64,000 nucleotides of DNA from Leifsonia poae (lineage in GTDB: Bacteria; Actinomycetota; Actinomycetes; Actinomycetales; Microbacteriaceae): the NCBI RefSeq assembly GCF_020009625.1, contig NZ_JAIHLP010000002.1:2108001-2172000 (forward strand). Reading direction: 5' to 3'. Positions 25,450 through 34,603 of this stretch are shown here, piece after piece. Numbering within the stretch: the stretch's first letter is position 1; every line of letters starts with the position of its first letter. The notes under the pieces were generated by a model. The model was not told the origin of the DNA. It worked only from the letters and a program-made list of their open reading frames with translations, and did not search any database. Made by a program: the position numbers and the translations under genes.

Positions 25450-26208
25450 CTAACCCGCGAGGCTGGGAGCGTCCGCGAGTCGGGCCGCCGCCACGAGGGA
25501 TCGGGTCGCCTCGATGAGCTCCCGGTTGCCGGCGGCCGGCGAGCCGTCGGGCAGGGTGAGGCCGTCCTCCAGCCCGATGCGAAGTTCGCAGCCGTCTTCG
25601 ATCGCCGCGTTGACGACGGGCCAGACCGTCTGATCGAACCCGTGGTAGAGCAGCGGTGCGACGACACCCGCCTCGCGAAGCGCGGCAGCCATGCTGCGGC
25701 AGTGCGCCACGGCGACGACCGGGTCGACGTCTTCAGGTTCGATCAGGATGCGCACATTCCGGTGGAGCGTCGACGAGGCGAGGAGGGCGGGCACGTCGGC
25801 CAGCGACCACACCGCGCTCTCCAGCACCATTCCCCTGCTGACGACCAGTTCGGCGGCCTCAGCGGCGCCCTCCTCGCTGAAGGCGACGGACGCGAAGTCG
25901 GGCAGCGCATCCTCGGGCCAGCCGGCGATCAGGCGTTGTCGTTCCTCGTGACCCGAGCAGGTCCAGAGACCGGTGGTCGTCCCGATAGCGGCACCGGGCG
26001 CCGCCGCGCGGAACGCCCGCACCATCGCACCGATCTCGTTCGGGTGGATGGTCTGGTCGCCCGAGCCGGTGCGCGCATGGGCGTGCACGACGGTGGCGCC
26101 GGCGGCGATGGCTTCGGCCCCGCTGCGAGCGATCTGCTCGGCGGTGAGGGGCACGGTCGCGATGTCGGACGGACGTCGTCCGCCGTTGATGGCGGCCTTG
26201 AGGAGCAT
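25450..26208 (-). CDS. BKACE (DUF849) beta-keto acid cleavage enzyme-like protein
   Basis: 252 residues with the BKACE TIM-barrel layout: KAAINGGR at the N-terminus, the zinc-ligand motif VHAHAR (41-46), RILIEPEDVDP and LRIGLEDGL near the C-terminus. Characterised BKACEs bind a divalent metal and condense a beta-keto acid with acetyl-CoA, giving a CoA thioester and acetoacetate. This copy is 30-50 residues shorter than typical ones, so its substrate or reaction may differ. ATG 26208 follows GAAAGG. It is downstream of the RraA-like and nitrilase genes, implying a late step in the same pathway. Confidence 0.78.
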   Translation of the reverse strand: MLLKAAINGGRRPSDIATVPLTAEQIARSGAEAIAAGATVVHAHARTGSGDQTIHPNEIGAMVRAFRAAAPGAAIGTTTGLWTCSGHEERQRLIAGWPEDALPDFASVAFSEEGAAEAAELVVSRGMVLESAVWSLADVPALLASSTLHRNVRILIEPEDVDPVVAVAHCRSMAAALREAGVVAPLLYHGFDQTVWPVVNAAIEDGCELRIGLEDGLTLPDGSPAAGNRELIEATRSLVAAARLADAPSLAG

Positions 26209-26266
26209 GAGGAACCTTTCGAAACGGGTGGTCGGTGGTGCGTGGGGCGGTGCCGCCGGCGGCGGA

Positions 26267-26941
26267 TCAGCGCGCGGAGAGGAATCTCTCGATCGCGGCG
26301 GTCGCCCCGGTGAGCTCGCCCAGGCGGCCACCGGCCTCGAGCTCGCGGATGAGGTCGGGCTCTTCCGCGTCGTCTTCGAGCGCGGTGTCGATGAGCGCCT
26401 GGAGCGTCGCCACGGAGGCGAACAGCACGCCGTTGGAGTCGGCGAGGACGACATCGCCGGGGTTCACCGTGACGCCTCCGCAGGTCACCGGGACGTTCAG
26501 CGCCCCGCTGTCGATGTCGTGGAGTTTCGTGGTGAGCACGCTGAGGCCGCGCGCGTAGACCGGAAGGCCGAGGGCGCGGATCTCATCGATGTCGGTGGCG
26601 GCGCCGTCGACGATCGCACCGGCGGCGCCCCTCAGGCTGAGCGCCGTGGCGACGACCTGGCCGAGCGGCGCATGCCGCGTATCCCCGCCGGTGTCGATCA
26701 CCGCGACGTCGCCGGGGCGGATCAGCCCGGCGGCGTGATGGAGCATCGTCGAGTCGGTGGCGGTGGTCCGCACGGTCACAGCGCGGCCGACCACCCGAGC
26801 GGTTCCGGCGAACCGTTGAAGCCCGGGCTCGGCGAAACCCTCCTCCAGGTAGTGGCCGAGGGTGGGGAACGAGACGCGGTGCAGCTTCTCGACGAGTTCC
26901 GGAGGCAGGGTGGGCGAGTCGGCGCCGATGCGGATGGGCAT
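26267..26941 (-). CDS. RraA-fold protein (HMG/CHA aldolase-like), catalytic Arg replaced
   Basis: A 224-residue protein of the RraA / 4-hydroxy-4-methyl-2-oxoglutarate aldolase family. The phosphate/pyruvate-binding stretch DTRHAPLGQVVATAL (87-101) and the strand GAIVDGAATDIDEI (108-121) are in place. Active aldolases carry Arg-Asp in that strand (G-A-V-x-D-G-x-x-R-D), whereas here the position is Thr116-Asp117. Loss of the Arg suggests altered chemistry or a non-enzymatic role. It lies between the nitrilase and BKACE genes in the same operon. The residue comparison is from memory of the family. Confidence 0.8.
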   Translation of the reverse strand: MPIRIGADSPTLPPELVEKLHRVSFPTLGHYLEEGFAEPGLQRFAGTARVVGRAVTVRTTATDSTMLHHAAGLIRPGDVAVIDTGGDTRHAPLGQVVATALSLRGAAGAIVDGAATDIDEIRALGLPVYARGLSVLTTKLHDIDSGALNVPVTCGGVTVNPGDVVLADSNGVLFASVATLQALIDTALEDDAEEPDLIRELEAGGRLGELTGATAAIERFLSAR

Positions 26942-26992
26942 GGGTCTCCTAGGGTGTCGGGGTACGGATTCGATGACGGTCGTTCGGGGCGG

Positions 26993-27787
26993 TCAGAGGC
27001 TGATCGTCGTGTTCAGTCGCCGGTTCTCCAGCACGGGGAGGATCGCGCGCGCCTCATCGGTGCGCGCCTGAGAGATCGTGGCGATGGCAAGCCCATACGA
27101 CTCGTCGCCCAACGCCGAACGGACGACGCCCAGAGGATCGACGATCATGCTGGAGCCGATGCAGTCGGGCGAGGCCGAGCCCGCCGCGACCAGCCAGGAG
27201 GTGCTCTCGATGGCCCGGGCTCGGAGCAGCGTGCGCCAGTGGTCCTCCTTCAGCGCGCCGCCCACCCACGCCGCCGACACCGATATGAGGTCGGCGCCGA
27301 GGTCGATGAGGCTGCGCGTCAGCTCAGGGAACCGCAGGTCGTAGCAGTTCACGAGGCCGATCAGGAAGCCACCGAGCTCGACGACGACGGGGTTGGCGTC
27401 GCCGGGCGTGACGTAGTCCGACTCGCGATAGGCGAAGGCGTCGTAGAGGTGCAGTTTGCGGTAGGAGGCGAGCTGTGCGCCCGACGCGTCGAAGACGACG
27501 ATGGTGTTGAACGGCCGTTCGGTGTCGCTTCCCTCGTACCCGGCGGCGATGATCGCGATGCGATGCTCCCTCGCCAGCCCCGCGACGAAGTCGACGAACA
27601 CCGGCCACTCCCGGCGGGCGAGATCGCCCAGGTCTTCGTCGACACCATCGGCCAGGAGCATCGCCTCTTCGGGGAGCACCAGGAGATCGACCCCCTCGCT
27701 CGCCGCTTCGGCCGCCAGGGCGGCGATGGTCGCACGGTTGGCGGCGGGATCGGTGGTCGGGGCGAGCTGCCCGGCTGCGACCTTCAT
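26993..27787 (-). CDS. Carbon-nitrogen hydrolase (nitrilase superfamily amidase)
   Basis: A 264-residue member of the nitrilase superfamily with the full triad: Glu40 (LVLPEE), Lys111 (YRKLHLYDAF) and Cys148 (GLVNCYDLRFPE). KLHLYDAF and CYDLRFPE are the pattern of omega-amidase/C-N hydrolases that cleave amides or N-carbamoyl groups to acid and ammonia, not of true nitrilases. It follows the ABC ATPase by 39 bp on the same strand, so it probably acts on the imported compound. Confidence 0.88.
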   Translation of the reverse strand: MKVAAGQLAPTTDPAANRATIAALAAEAASEGVDLLVLPEEAMLLADGVDEDLGDLARREWPVFVDFVAGLAREHRIAIIAAGYEGSDTERPFNTIVVFDASGAQLASYRKLHLYDAFAYRESDYVTPGDANPVVVELGGFLIGLVNCYDLRFPELTRSLIDLGADLISVSAAWVGGALKEDHWRTLLRARAIESTSWLVAAGSASPDCIGSSMIVDPLGVVRSALGDESYGLAIATISQARTDEARAILPVLENRRLNTTISL

Positions 27788-27826
27788 GGGTGACCTTTCG
27801 GGGAGGGGTGAGTGGTGGGGAGACGC

Positions 27827-28942
27827 TCAGGAGCTGAGCACGCGGGCGTCGGCCACAGCCCAGGAAGCCCAGACGGGTGAGCCCGGTGCGAGCGTCGAGA
27901 GGCCGTCATCCGGCTCCCCGCTCGATCGCGTCGCCTTGAGCTCGGCCCCGCCGTCGGTGCGGATGCGGTACCGCCACTCGTCGCCGAGGAACACGGCGTC
28001 GAGCAACCGGGCGGAGACGGCGCCGACACGCTCGGTGCCCGCCTCGACTCGGATATCCGGCCCGTCCGCCGACAGGGACACGCGCTCGGGCCGGATCGCG
28101 AGGCTGACCGCCTGGCCGGCCCCCGCATCCGGCACCGGGTTCACCGGCACCGGCCCGAGACCGGCGACCTCGACCGAGGCGCCAGCGGGGGTGGAGTGGT
28201 AGACGGCGTCGAGCAGGTTGCAGTTGCCGATGAACCCGGCGACGAACCGGTTGGCGGGTTCGTCATAGATCGCGCGCGGCGTGTCCACCTGGAGGACACG
28301 GCCGTCCGACATCACGGCGATGCGATCCGACATGGTGAGCGCCTCCTCCTGGTCGTGTGTCACGTAGACGAACGTGATGCCGACCTCGCGCTGCATCCGC
28401 TTGAGCTCAGTCTGCATTTCCTTGCGGAGCTGCTGGTCGAGCGCGCCGAGCGGCTCGTCGAGCAGCACCACCGAAGGCCGGGAGACGATCGCCCGGGCGA
28501 GGGCGACCCGCTGGCGCTGACCGCCGGAGAGCTCGTTCGGCTTGCGGCCGGCGAACTTCTCCATGCGCACCAGCGCCAGCGCCTCGGCGATCGACTCGTC
28601 GGGTCGCGGGAACTTCTTGCGCCCGCGCACCTTGAGCTCGAACCCGATGTTGTCGCGCACCGACAGGTGCGGGAACAAGGCGTAACTCTGGAACAGCATG
28701 TTCAGGTCGCGCTTGCGCGTCGGCAGCTTCTCCACAGACTGCCCGGCCAGCTCGATCCGGCCGGCGGTCGGCGTCTCGAACCCGGTGATCATCCGCATCA
28801 ACGTCGTCTTGCCGCAACCCGACGGCCCGAGGATCGAGAAGAACTCGTTGTCGCGGATGCGCAGGTCGAGCGGCTGCACCACGGTGGTGGTGCCGAACGT
28901 CTTGGTGACGCCGGTGAGCTGAATGGCTGTCGTGTCGGTCAT
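27827..28942 (-). CDS. Spermidine/putrescine-type ABC transporter ATP-binding protein
   Basis: A 371-residue PotA-like ATPase. Walker A is GPSGCGKTT (39-47), the Q-loop is LFQSYALFPH (83-92), the signature is LSGGQRQR (138-145), and Walker B is VVLLDEPLGALD (158-169). A C-terminal TOBE-like regulatory domain occupies the last 120 residues, with LAIRPERV as its landmark. The start is ATG 28942. It supplies energy for the binding protein and two permeases upstream. Confidence 0.9.
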   Translation of the reverse strand: MTDTTAIQLTGVTKTFGTTTVVQPLDLRIRDNEFFSILGPSGCGKTTLMRMITGFETPTAGRIELAGQSVEKLPTRKRDLNMLFQSYALFPHLSVRDNIGFELKVRGRKKFPRPDESIAEALALVRMEKFAGRKPNELSGGQRQRVALARAIVSRPSVVLLDEPLGALDQQLRKEMQTELKRMQREVGITFVYVTHDQEEALTMSDRIAVMSDGRVLQVDTPRAIYDEPANRFVAGFIGNCNLLDAVYHSTPAGASVEVAGLGPVPVNPVPDAGAGQAVSLAIRPERVSLSADGPDIRVEAGTERVGAVSARLLDAVFLGDEWRYRIRTDGGAELKATRSSGEPDDGLSTLAPGSPVWASWAVADARVLSS

Positions 28943-28971
28943 GTCATCTGTTCCCTTGCAGAGTCGGTCGG

Positions 28972-30042
28972 CTACGAGGCTTTGACCTTGGTCCAGCCCT
29001 GCTGGAAGAAGGTCAGCGCCTTGCCGGGGTCGACGATGAACTCGCTGTTCTTCAGCTGCTCGGCCGACGGGTAGACCGCGACGCTGTCGAGCGAGGCTTT
29101 GTCGGTGATCTCCTTCTTCGCCGCCTCGTTCGCGCTGGCGCTCCCACCGTCGTCGGTCGCCATCGCGGCGATTTTCGGTTCGAGCGTGAAGTTCAGCCAC
29201 TTGTATGCGGCGTCGGCGTGCGGCGCATCCTTGGCGATGGAGAAGCCGTCGACCCAGAGCGTGCCGCCCTCCTTCGGGATGACGAACTTCACGTCAGGGT
29301 TGTCGGCGACGACCTTCGCGATCGCACTGCCGCCGTAGGATTCGGCGACGCAGGCATCACCGGAGGCGAGGAGGTCGGCGTAGTTGGAGGAGTTGTATCC
29401 GGCCAGCAGCGGCTTCTGGTCGAGCAGGGACTGCGTCGCTTTCGCGATGTCCTTCTCGCTGGTCGAGGTCGCCTTGAGGCCGTTGACCTGCAGCGCGGGG
29501 ATGTACGCGCTGAGCATGTTGTCGAGCATGTAGATCTTGCCCTTGTACGCCGGGTCCCACAGCGCATCCCAGCTGGTGAGCTCCTTGCCGCCGGTGCATT
29601 TGGTGTTGTAGGCCAGGCCGGTGGTGCCCCAGATCCACGGGACGCTGTACTCGTTGCCCTTGTCGTAGCTCGGGTCGGCGAACTTGGCGGCCAGGTTGTC
29701 GAGGCCCGTGATCTTGGAGTGGTCGAGCTTCTGCACGAGCTCCTGGCCGACGAGCTGCTGCACCGCGTACTGGCTGGGCTCGACGATGTCGTAGCCGGAG
29801 CCACCGGCCGCGAGCTTGGAGATCATCGTCTCGTTGGCGTCGAACGTGTCGACGGTGACGGTGATGCCCGTCTCTTTCTCGAATGCGGCGATGACGCTCT
29901 TGGGGATCTCGTCGGCCCAGGCGTAGATGTTGAGCTGTTTGGAGGCGGGCGATGAACCGCCCGCGTTTCCGGAACCGCTTGAACACGCGGTCAGGCCGAT
30001 GGCTGCGACCGCGGCGACCGCGATCAGTGCTGTGCGTTTCAT
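28972..30042 (-). CDS. Spermidine/putrescine-type ABC substrate-binding lipoprotein
   Basis: A 356-residue PotD-like lipoprotein (IGLTAC, lipidated Cys20). The mature protein opens KQLNIYAWADEIPKSVIAAFEKETGI, the family's signature opening. It has VDTFDANETMISKLAAGGSGYDIVEPSQYAV and VPWIWGTTGLAYN, which line the ligand cleft. The ligand is probably a polyamine or other amino/amide compound, but the Trp and acidic ligands cannot be matched without an alignment. It lies 30 bp upstream of the ATPase start. Confidence 0.88.
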   Translation of the reverse strand: MKRTALIAVAAVAAIGLTACSSGSGNAGGSSPASKQLNIYAWADEIPKSVIAAFEKETGITVTVDTFDANETMISKLAAGGSGYDIVEPSQYAVQQLVGQELVQKLDHSKITGLDNLAAKFADPSYDKGNEYSVPWIWGTTGLAYNTKCTGGKELTSWDALWDPAYKGKIYMLDNMLSAYIPALQVNGLKATSTSEKDIAKATQSLLDQKPLLAGYNSSNYADLLASGDACVAESYGGSAIAKVVADNPDVKFVIPKEGGTLWVDGFSIAKDAPHADAAYKWLNFTLEPKIAAMATDDGGSASANEAAKKEITDKASLDSVAVYPSAEQLKNSEFIVDPGKALTFFQQGWTKVKAS

Positions 30043-30088
30043 GGAGCCTTCTCTTTCGAGGGTGGGGTGGGGGTCGAATTGCGGGGGT

Positions 30089-30892
30089 TTACTCGGGCGG
30101 TGCAGTGGCGGGGCCGGATGGGCTCGCCAGGATCCGGCGCATCTGTTGGATGCCCACGGAGAGGACGATGACGAAGGTCAGGACGATCAGCAGCGTTCCC
30201 AGAGCGTTGAGCTCGGGCGTGAGCCCGGTCTTCAGCAGGGAGTACACGCGCAGCGGCATCGTGGTGGAGCCGACGCCGTTGACGAACGTCGAGATCACGA
30301 TGTTGCCGAGCGAGACGGTGAAGGCGAGCAGCCAGGAGGCGACGATCGAGGAGCGAAGCAGGGGGAACAGCACCCGGGTGAACGTCTGCCAGGGCGTACA
30401 GCCGAGATCGGCGGCCGCCTCGATGAGGCTCGGGTCGAGGGTGCGGAAGGCACCGATCATGATCAGGGTGGTGAGCGGCAGCGTGATGATGAGGTGCCCG
30501 AGCACCAGGGTGAGGATGCCGAGCGGCACATGCAGAAAGCTGAAGACGCTGAGCAGCGCGACGCCGAGCACGATCTCGGGCACGATCAGCGGGAGGACGA
30601 TCGCCCCGAGGATGAGCCGCGAGCCCTTCAGGTTGTAGCGGACCAATCCGATCGAGGCGAGCAATCCGATGACGGTGGCGACGGAGGCCGCAAGCACACC
30701 GACCACGACGCTGATGAGCAGGGTCTGCAACAGGGCGTCGTCGGCGAACAGCTCCCCGTACCAGCGCAGGCTGAAGCCCTCCCAGCGGTAGCTGGCCGAC
30801 GAGGCGTTGAACGAGTAGACGATCACGGCCACGATCGGGATGTAGAGGAAGACGAGCACGAGGCGGGCGATCCACGAGGTCACGCGTTCCAT
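30089..30892 (-). CDS. Spermidine/putrescine-type ABC permease (PotC-like)
   Basis: A 267-residue permease with six hydrophobic segments. The EAA-type coupling loop is LDPSLIEAAADLGCTPWQTFTRVLFPLL, the PotC/B pattern. It begins at ATG 30892, sharing one base with the stop of the partner permease (TGATG), so the two are translated together to form the heterodimeric channel. A gap of 46 bp separates it from the binding-protein gene. Confidence 0.9.
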   Translation of the reverse strand: MERVTSWIARLVLVFLYIPIVAVIVYSFNASSASYRWEGFSLRWYGELFADDALLQTLLISVVVGVLAASVATVIGLLASIGLVRYNLKGSRLILGAIVLPLIVPEIVLGVALLSVFSFLHVPLGILTLVLGHLIITLPLTTLIMIGAFRTLDPSLIEAAADLGCTPWQTFTRVLFPLLRSSIVASWLLAFTVSLGNIVISTFVNGVGSTTMPLRVYSLLKTGLTPELNALGTLLIVLTFVIVLSVGIQQMRRILASPSGPATAPPE

Positions 30893-31866
30893 CAGGCGGC
30901 CTTCCTCTCTCGACGTCCGCGGCGGGCGATGAGACCGGCGACGACCATCGCGAGGAGCATGAGGCCGAGCAGCACCATCGACATGGCCGCGCCCATCGGC
31001 TGGTTGCGGAACTCCGTGTACAGCGTCACGATCATGTTGCCGACCAGCTGGTTCTTTCCCCCGCCGAGCAGCACCGGGATGACGAAGACGCCGAGCGTGG
31101 GGATGAACGTGAGCATCGCCGCGGCGACGATACCGGTGGAGCTCAGGGGGACGAGCACGCGGAAGTGGGTCTGCCACCACCCGCATCCGAGGTCGGCCGC
31201 AGCCTCTTTGACCGACGGGTCGATGCTGCGCATGCTCGCATAGATGGGGAAGATCGCGGTGGGGAGGAACGCGTAGAGCAGACCCATCACGACCGCACCC
31301 TGGCTCGGGATGAGGCTGAGGTTCGCCGTGTCGACCCCTGCCGCCTCGAGGATGCCGAACACCGGTCCGCCGCGGCCGAGCAGGGTGATCCAGGAGAAGG
31401 TGCGGACCAGGAAGTCCGTCCAGAACGGGACGATGATCAGCAGGAGCAGCAGGGACTGTCGCGACGGCGGCCGCGAGACGATGTAGTACGAGACGATGTA
31501 GCCGACGACGAGACAGACGACGGTGTTGAGGAGCGCCATCCCGAGGCTGTAGCCGAGAACCTTCGCGTAGACCGGGTCGAGCAAATGCGCGTAGTTGTCG
31601 AGGGTGAACCCGCCGGTCACACCGCCGTAGACGTTGCTCTCCGCGAACGAGTTGCGGGCGACGAGAAGGATGGGCACGATCGCCAGACCGAGCACAGCGA
31701 CGATCGCCGGTGCGAGCAGCAGCCAGCCTCCGAGAGTTCTCGGCCGTCGGCGGGGTGCCGGCCGCAGCGTCTCCCGGCCCCCGGCTTCCTGCCCCGTCGG
31801 CGCGGAAGCGTCGGGTGTGCCCGGCTTCCGGGTCTCGGCTTGCAGCCGCAACGTTTGTCCGCTCAT
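30892..31866 (-). CDS. Spermidine/putrescine-type ABC permease (PotB-like)
   Basis: A 324-residue permease. The first 45 residues are cytoplasmic and proline/basic-rich, then six membrane segments follow. Its coupling loop is IDPSVKEAAADLGCGWWQTHFRVLVPLS. It is the first gene of the minus-strand operon that runs through the other permease, binding protein, ATPase, nitrilase, RraA, BKACE and Lrp genes. Confidence 0.9.
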   Translation of the reverse strand: MSGQTLRLQAETRKPGTPDASAPTGQEAGGRETLRPAPRRRPRTLGGWLLLAPAIVAVLGLAIVPILLVARNSFAESNVYGGVTGGFTLDNYAHLLDPVYAKVLGYSLGMALLNTVVCLVVGYIVSYYIVSRPPSRQSLLLLLIIVPFWTDFLVRTFSWITLLGRGGPVFGILEAAGVDTANLSLIPSQGAVVMGLLYAFLPTAIFPIYASMRSIDPSVKEAAADLGCGWWQTHFRVLVPLSSTGIVAAAMLTFIPTLGVFVIPVLLGGGKNQLVGNMIVTLYTEFRNQPMGAAMSMVLLGLMLLAMVVAGLIARRGRRERKAA

Positions 31867-31886
31867 GCGCTGTCACGCACCTCCAT

Positions 31887-31901
31887 CAATCGATCCGATT
31901 G
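31887..31901. promoter_or_regulatory. Palindrome before polyamine-type operon
   Basis: CAATCG-ATC-CGATTG is a perfect 6+3+6 inverted repeat 21 bp upstream of the first permease start. A partial direct repeat (GATCCGATTGTT followed by GATCCATTGTT) overlaps it. AT-rich spacing and position fit an Lrp or GntR-type operator, and the Lrp gene at the end of the operon is the obvious candidate to bind it. Confidence 0.5.
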
Positions 31902-32110
31902 TTGATCCATTGTTGGGCGCGCGTTCACCGTTCAGATACGGGTGGCCGCCACGAGATCAGTGGAGCAAGCGTTACATGCTGACGCATTTCGAAGCGACCG
32001 CTCCCGAACCGACCCACCCCGGACGGCAGCGAAAAGCGGCACAAGCATCGATATGGAGCTGCTTTCGATGCGTGTGCCGCTTCTCAACGGAGAGCCGGGG
32101 TGAGCAGGGG

Positions 32111-33121
32111 TCAGACGAGGGCGGGTTCGGGAGTGGGGGACTTCTTGGGGCGGCGGGTGGGGGGCTCGGTGGGAGTGGGTTCCGTTGCGGGGGTGGCGAT
32201 GGGAGCACCGGCGGGAGCCGGAGCACCGGGGGCGACACGGGCGACGAACTCCTCCAGCCAGGGGACGAGGTCCGGGCCGAGGTCGGGACGGTCGGCGGCC
32301 AGCTGCACGATGGCTTTGATGTAGTCGAGGCGGTCACCAGTGTCGTAGCGGCGGCCTCTGAAGATGACGCCGTGCACCCCACCCGTCCAATCCGGGGCGC
32401 AGGCGAGGCCCTGGAGGGCGTCGGTCAGCTGGATCTCGCCGCCCTTGCCCGGCTCGGTCTTCTCGAGGATGTCGAAGATCTCGGGGCGCAGCACGTAACG
32501 GCCGATCACCGCGTAACAGGAGGGGGCGTTGTCGCGGTCCGGCTTCTCGACCAGGCCCGTGATGCGCACCACATCCGGTTCGTCGGTGGCCACGACAGCG
32601 GCAGCGCCGTAGAGGTGGATCTGGCTCGGGTCCACCTCCATCAGGGCGACGACGGTGGTGTTCCGTTCGCGCTGCACGTCGAGCATCCGGGTGAGCAAGG
32701 GGTCTCGGGCGTCGATGATGTCGTCGCCGAGCAGCACGGCGAACGGCTCGTGCCCGATGTGCATCTTGGCGCGCAGCACGGCGTGGCCGAGGCCTTTGGG
32801 GTCGCCCTGGCGCACGTAGTGCATATCGGCGAGGCCGGTGGAGTGGTTCACCTTCTGCAGACGGTCGGTGTCGCCTTTGCGGGCGAGCGTGTCCTCCAGT
32901 TCGGTGGCGCGATCGAAGTGGTTCTCGAGCGCATTCTTATTGCGCCCGGTGACGAGCAGCACATCGTGGAGTCCGGAGCTGACGGCCTCCTCCACCACGT
33001 ACTGAATGGCCGGCTTGTCGACGACGGGCAGCATCTCCTTCGGCATCGCCTTGGTGGCGGGCAGGAAGCGGGTTCCGAGTCCGGCGGCGGGGATGACGGC
33101 TTTTGTCACATAGTGGGTCAC
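32111..33121 (-). CDS. galU: UTP-glucose-1-phosphate uridylyltransferase
   Basis: A 336-residue GalU-type nucleotidyltransferase making UDP-glucose. The nucleotide-binding signature AAGLGTRFLPATKAMPKEML and VDKPAIQYVVEE open the protein. GEIQLTDAL and FRGRRYDTGD are later family motifs. The last 45 residues are a Pro/Ala-rich low-complexity tail beyond the enzyme core. GTG 33121 follows AGGAG. It is the last gene of the GT2/GH26/dehydrogenase unit and provides the substrate for the UDP-glucose dehydrogenase upstream. Confidence 0.92.
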   Translation of the reverse strand: MTHYVTKAVIPAAGLGTRFLPATKAMPKEMLPVVDKPAIQYVVEEAVSSGLHDVLLVTGRNKNALENHFDRATELEDTLARKGDTDRLQKVNHSTGLADMHYVRQGDPKGLGHAVLRAKMHIGHEPFAVLLGDDIIDARDPLLTRMLDVQRERNTTVVALMEVDPSQIHLYGAAAVVATDEPDVVRITGLVEKPDRDNAPSCYAVIGRYVLRPEIFDILEKTEPGKGGEIQLTDALQGLACAPDWTGGVHGVIFRGRRYDTGDRLDYIKAIVQLAADRPDLGPDLVPWLEEFVARVAPGAPAPAGAPIATPATEPTPTEPPTRRPKKSPTPEPALV

Positions 33122-33186
33122 GGTGTACTCCTGAACGGTCGACGGTCGAGACGGTAAAGAGGGAAGTGGAAGACGGATGCGGCGGC

Positions 33187-34578
33187 TCAGCGCACCGCGA
33201 GCTCGGCGAGGTCGTCGGCGAGCGGCGCCGCCTCAGGAACACGGCCCATCGACTGCACGCTCCAGCCGGCCCGGCTCCAGGCGGTCGCGTCGAGGCAGTT
33301 GCGGGCGTCGATGACGCTGCGGTGCTTGACCTTCTCACCGACGATGACCGGGTCGAGGTCGACGAACTCGGGCCACTCCGTGAGTACGACGGTCACATCG
33401 GCTCCGGCCACCGCTTCGTCGACCGAGGCGGCGTAGCCGAGGGTCGGGAACATGCGTTGGGCGGTGCCGCCGGCCTGGGGGTCGTAGACGACCACCTGCG
33501 CCCCGCGAAGGTGCAGAGCGGCCGCCACATTGAGCGCCGGCGAGTCGCGCACATCGTCGGTGTGCGGTTTGAATGCCGCGCCGAGAACGCCGATGCGGCG
33601 GTTGAGAACGGAGCCTCCGCAGGCTTTCAGGGCGAGGTCGATCACCCGTTGGCGACGCCCCATGTTGATCTCGTCCACCTGCTGAAGCAGCCCGACGGCC
33701 GCGAAAGCGCCGAGTTCGCTCGACCGGTGCATCAGCGCGCGGATGTCTTTGGGCAGGCAGCCGCCACCGAAGCCGAGGCCCGCGTTGAGGAACTGGCGGC
33801 CGATGCGCTTGTCGTGGCCGAGCGCATCCGCCAGCAGAGCGACATCCGCTCCGGCGGCGTCGCAGATCTCGGAGATGGCGTTGATGAACGAGATCTTCGT
33901 GGCGAGGAACGCGTTCGCGCTCACTTTCACGAGCTCGGCGGTGGGCAGGTCGGCCGTGAGAACCGGCGTGCCGCCGGCGATCGGCTGTGCGTACACCTGC
34001 CGCAGCACGGCTTCGGCGTGTGCGGACGCGCCGCCGAAGACGAGCCGGTCGGGTGCGAGCGTGTCTTCGACCGCCTTGCCCTCCCGCAGGAATTCGGGAT
34101 TCCAGACGACCTCCGCCTGGAGCCCGCGCGGGGCGGCGTCGGCCACGATCGCGCGCAGACGCGCGGCCGTGCCGACGGGGACCGTCGACTTGCCGACGAT
34201 CAGCCCGTCGTGGGTGAGGTTCTCCGCGATCGACCGTGCCGCCGACTCGACGTAGCTCAGGTTTGCGGCGAAACTCCCGGACTGCTGCGGCGTACCGACG
34301 CAGATGAAGTGCACATCCGACGCCGCGGTCGCCTCGGCGATGTCGATGGTGAACCGCAGCCGCCCGGAGGCGGCATGCCGTTTGATGAGCTCGGGCAGAC
34401 CCGGCTCGAAGAATGGGACGCGGCCCTCGCTCAGCTCGTCGACCTTGTGCTGATCGGTGTCGACGCCGATCACCTCGAACCCGAGTTCGGCCATCGCAGC
34501 CGCGTGGGTCGCCCCGAGGTAGCCGGTGCCGATCACGCTGATACGGGGAACGGGGAGGTCTTTCGTGGTCTTCTTCAT
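33187..34578 (-). CDS. ugd: UDP-glucose 6-dehydrogenase
   Basis: A 463-residue NAD-dependent enzyme oxidising UDP-glucose to UDP-glucuronate. The N-terminal Rossmann motif is VIGTGYLGATHAA, the mid-domain contains NAFLATKISFINA, and the catalytic cysteine motif is GFGGGCLPKD. The C-terminal UDP-binding domain has AFKPHTDDVRDSPAL. ATG 34578 follows GAAAGGAC. It is 65 bp upstream of galU and 25 bp downstream of GH26, giving a direct route to UDP-glucuronic acid for the glycosyltransferase. Confidence 0.92.
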   Translation of the reverse strand: MKKTTKDLPVPRISVIGTGYLGATHAAAMAELGFEVIGVDTDQHKVDELSEGRVPFFEPGLPELIKRHAASGRLRFTIDIAEATAASDVHFICVGTPQQSGSFAANLSYVESAARSIAENLTHDGLIVGKSTVPVGTAARLRAIVADAAPRGLQAEVVWNPEFLREGKAVEDTLAPDRLVFGGASAHAEAVLRQVYAQPIAGGTPVLTADLPTAELVKVSANAFLATKISFINAISEICDAAGADVALLADALGHDKRIGRQFLNAGLGFGGGCLPKDIRALMHRSSELGAFAAVGLLQQVDEINMGRRQRVIDLALKACGGSVLNRRIGVLGAAFKPHTDDVRDSPALNVAAALHLRGAQVVVYDPQAGGTAQRMFPTLGYAASVDEAVAGADVTVVLTEWPEFVDLDPVIVGEKVKHRSVIDARNCLDATAWSRAGWSVQSMGRVPEAAPLADDLAELAVR

Positions 34579-34603
34579 GGTGCTGTCCTTTCGCGGGGTG
34601 CGG

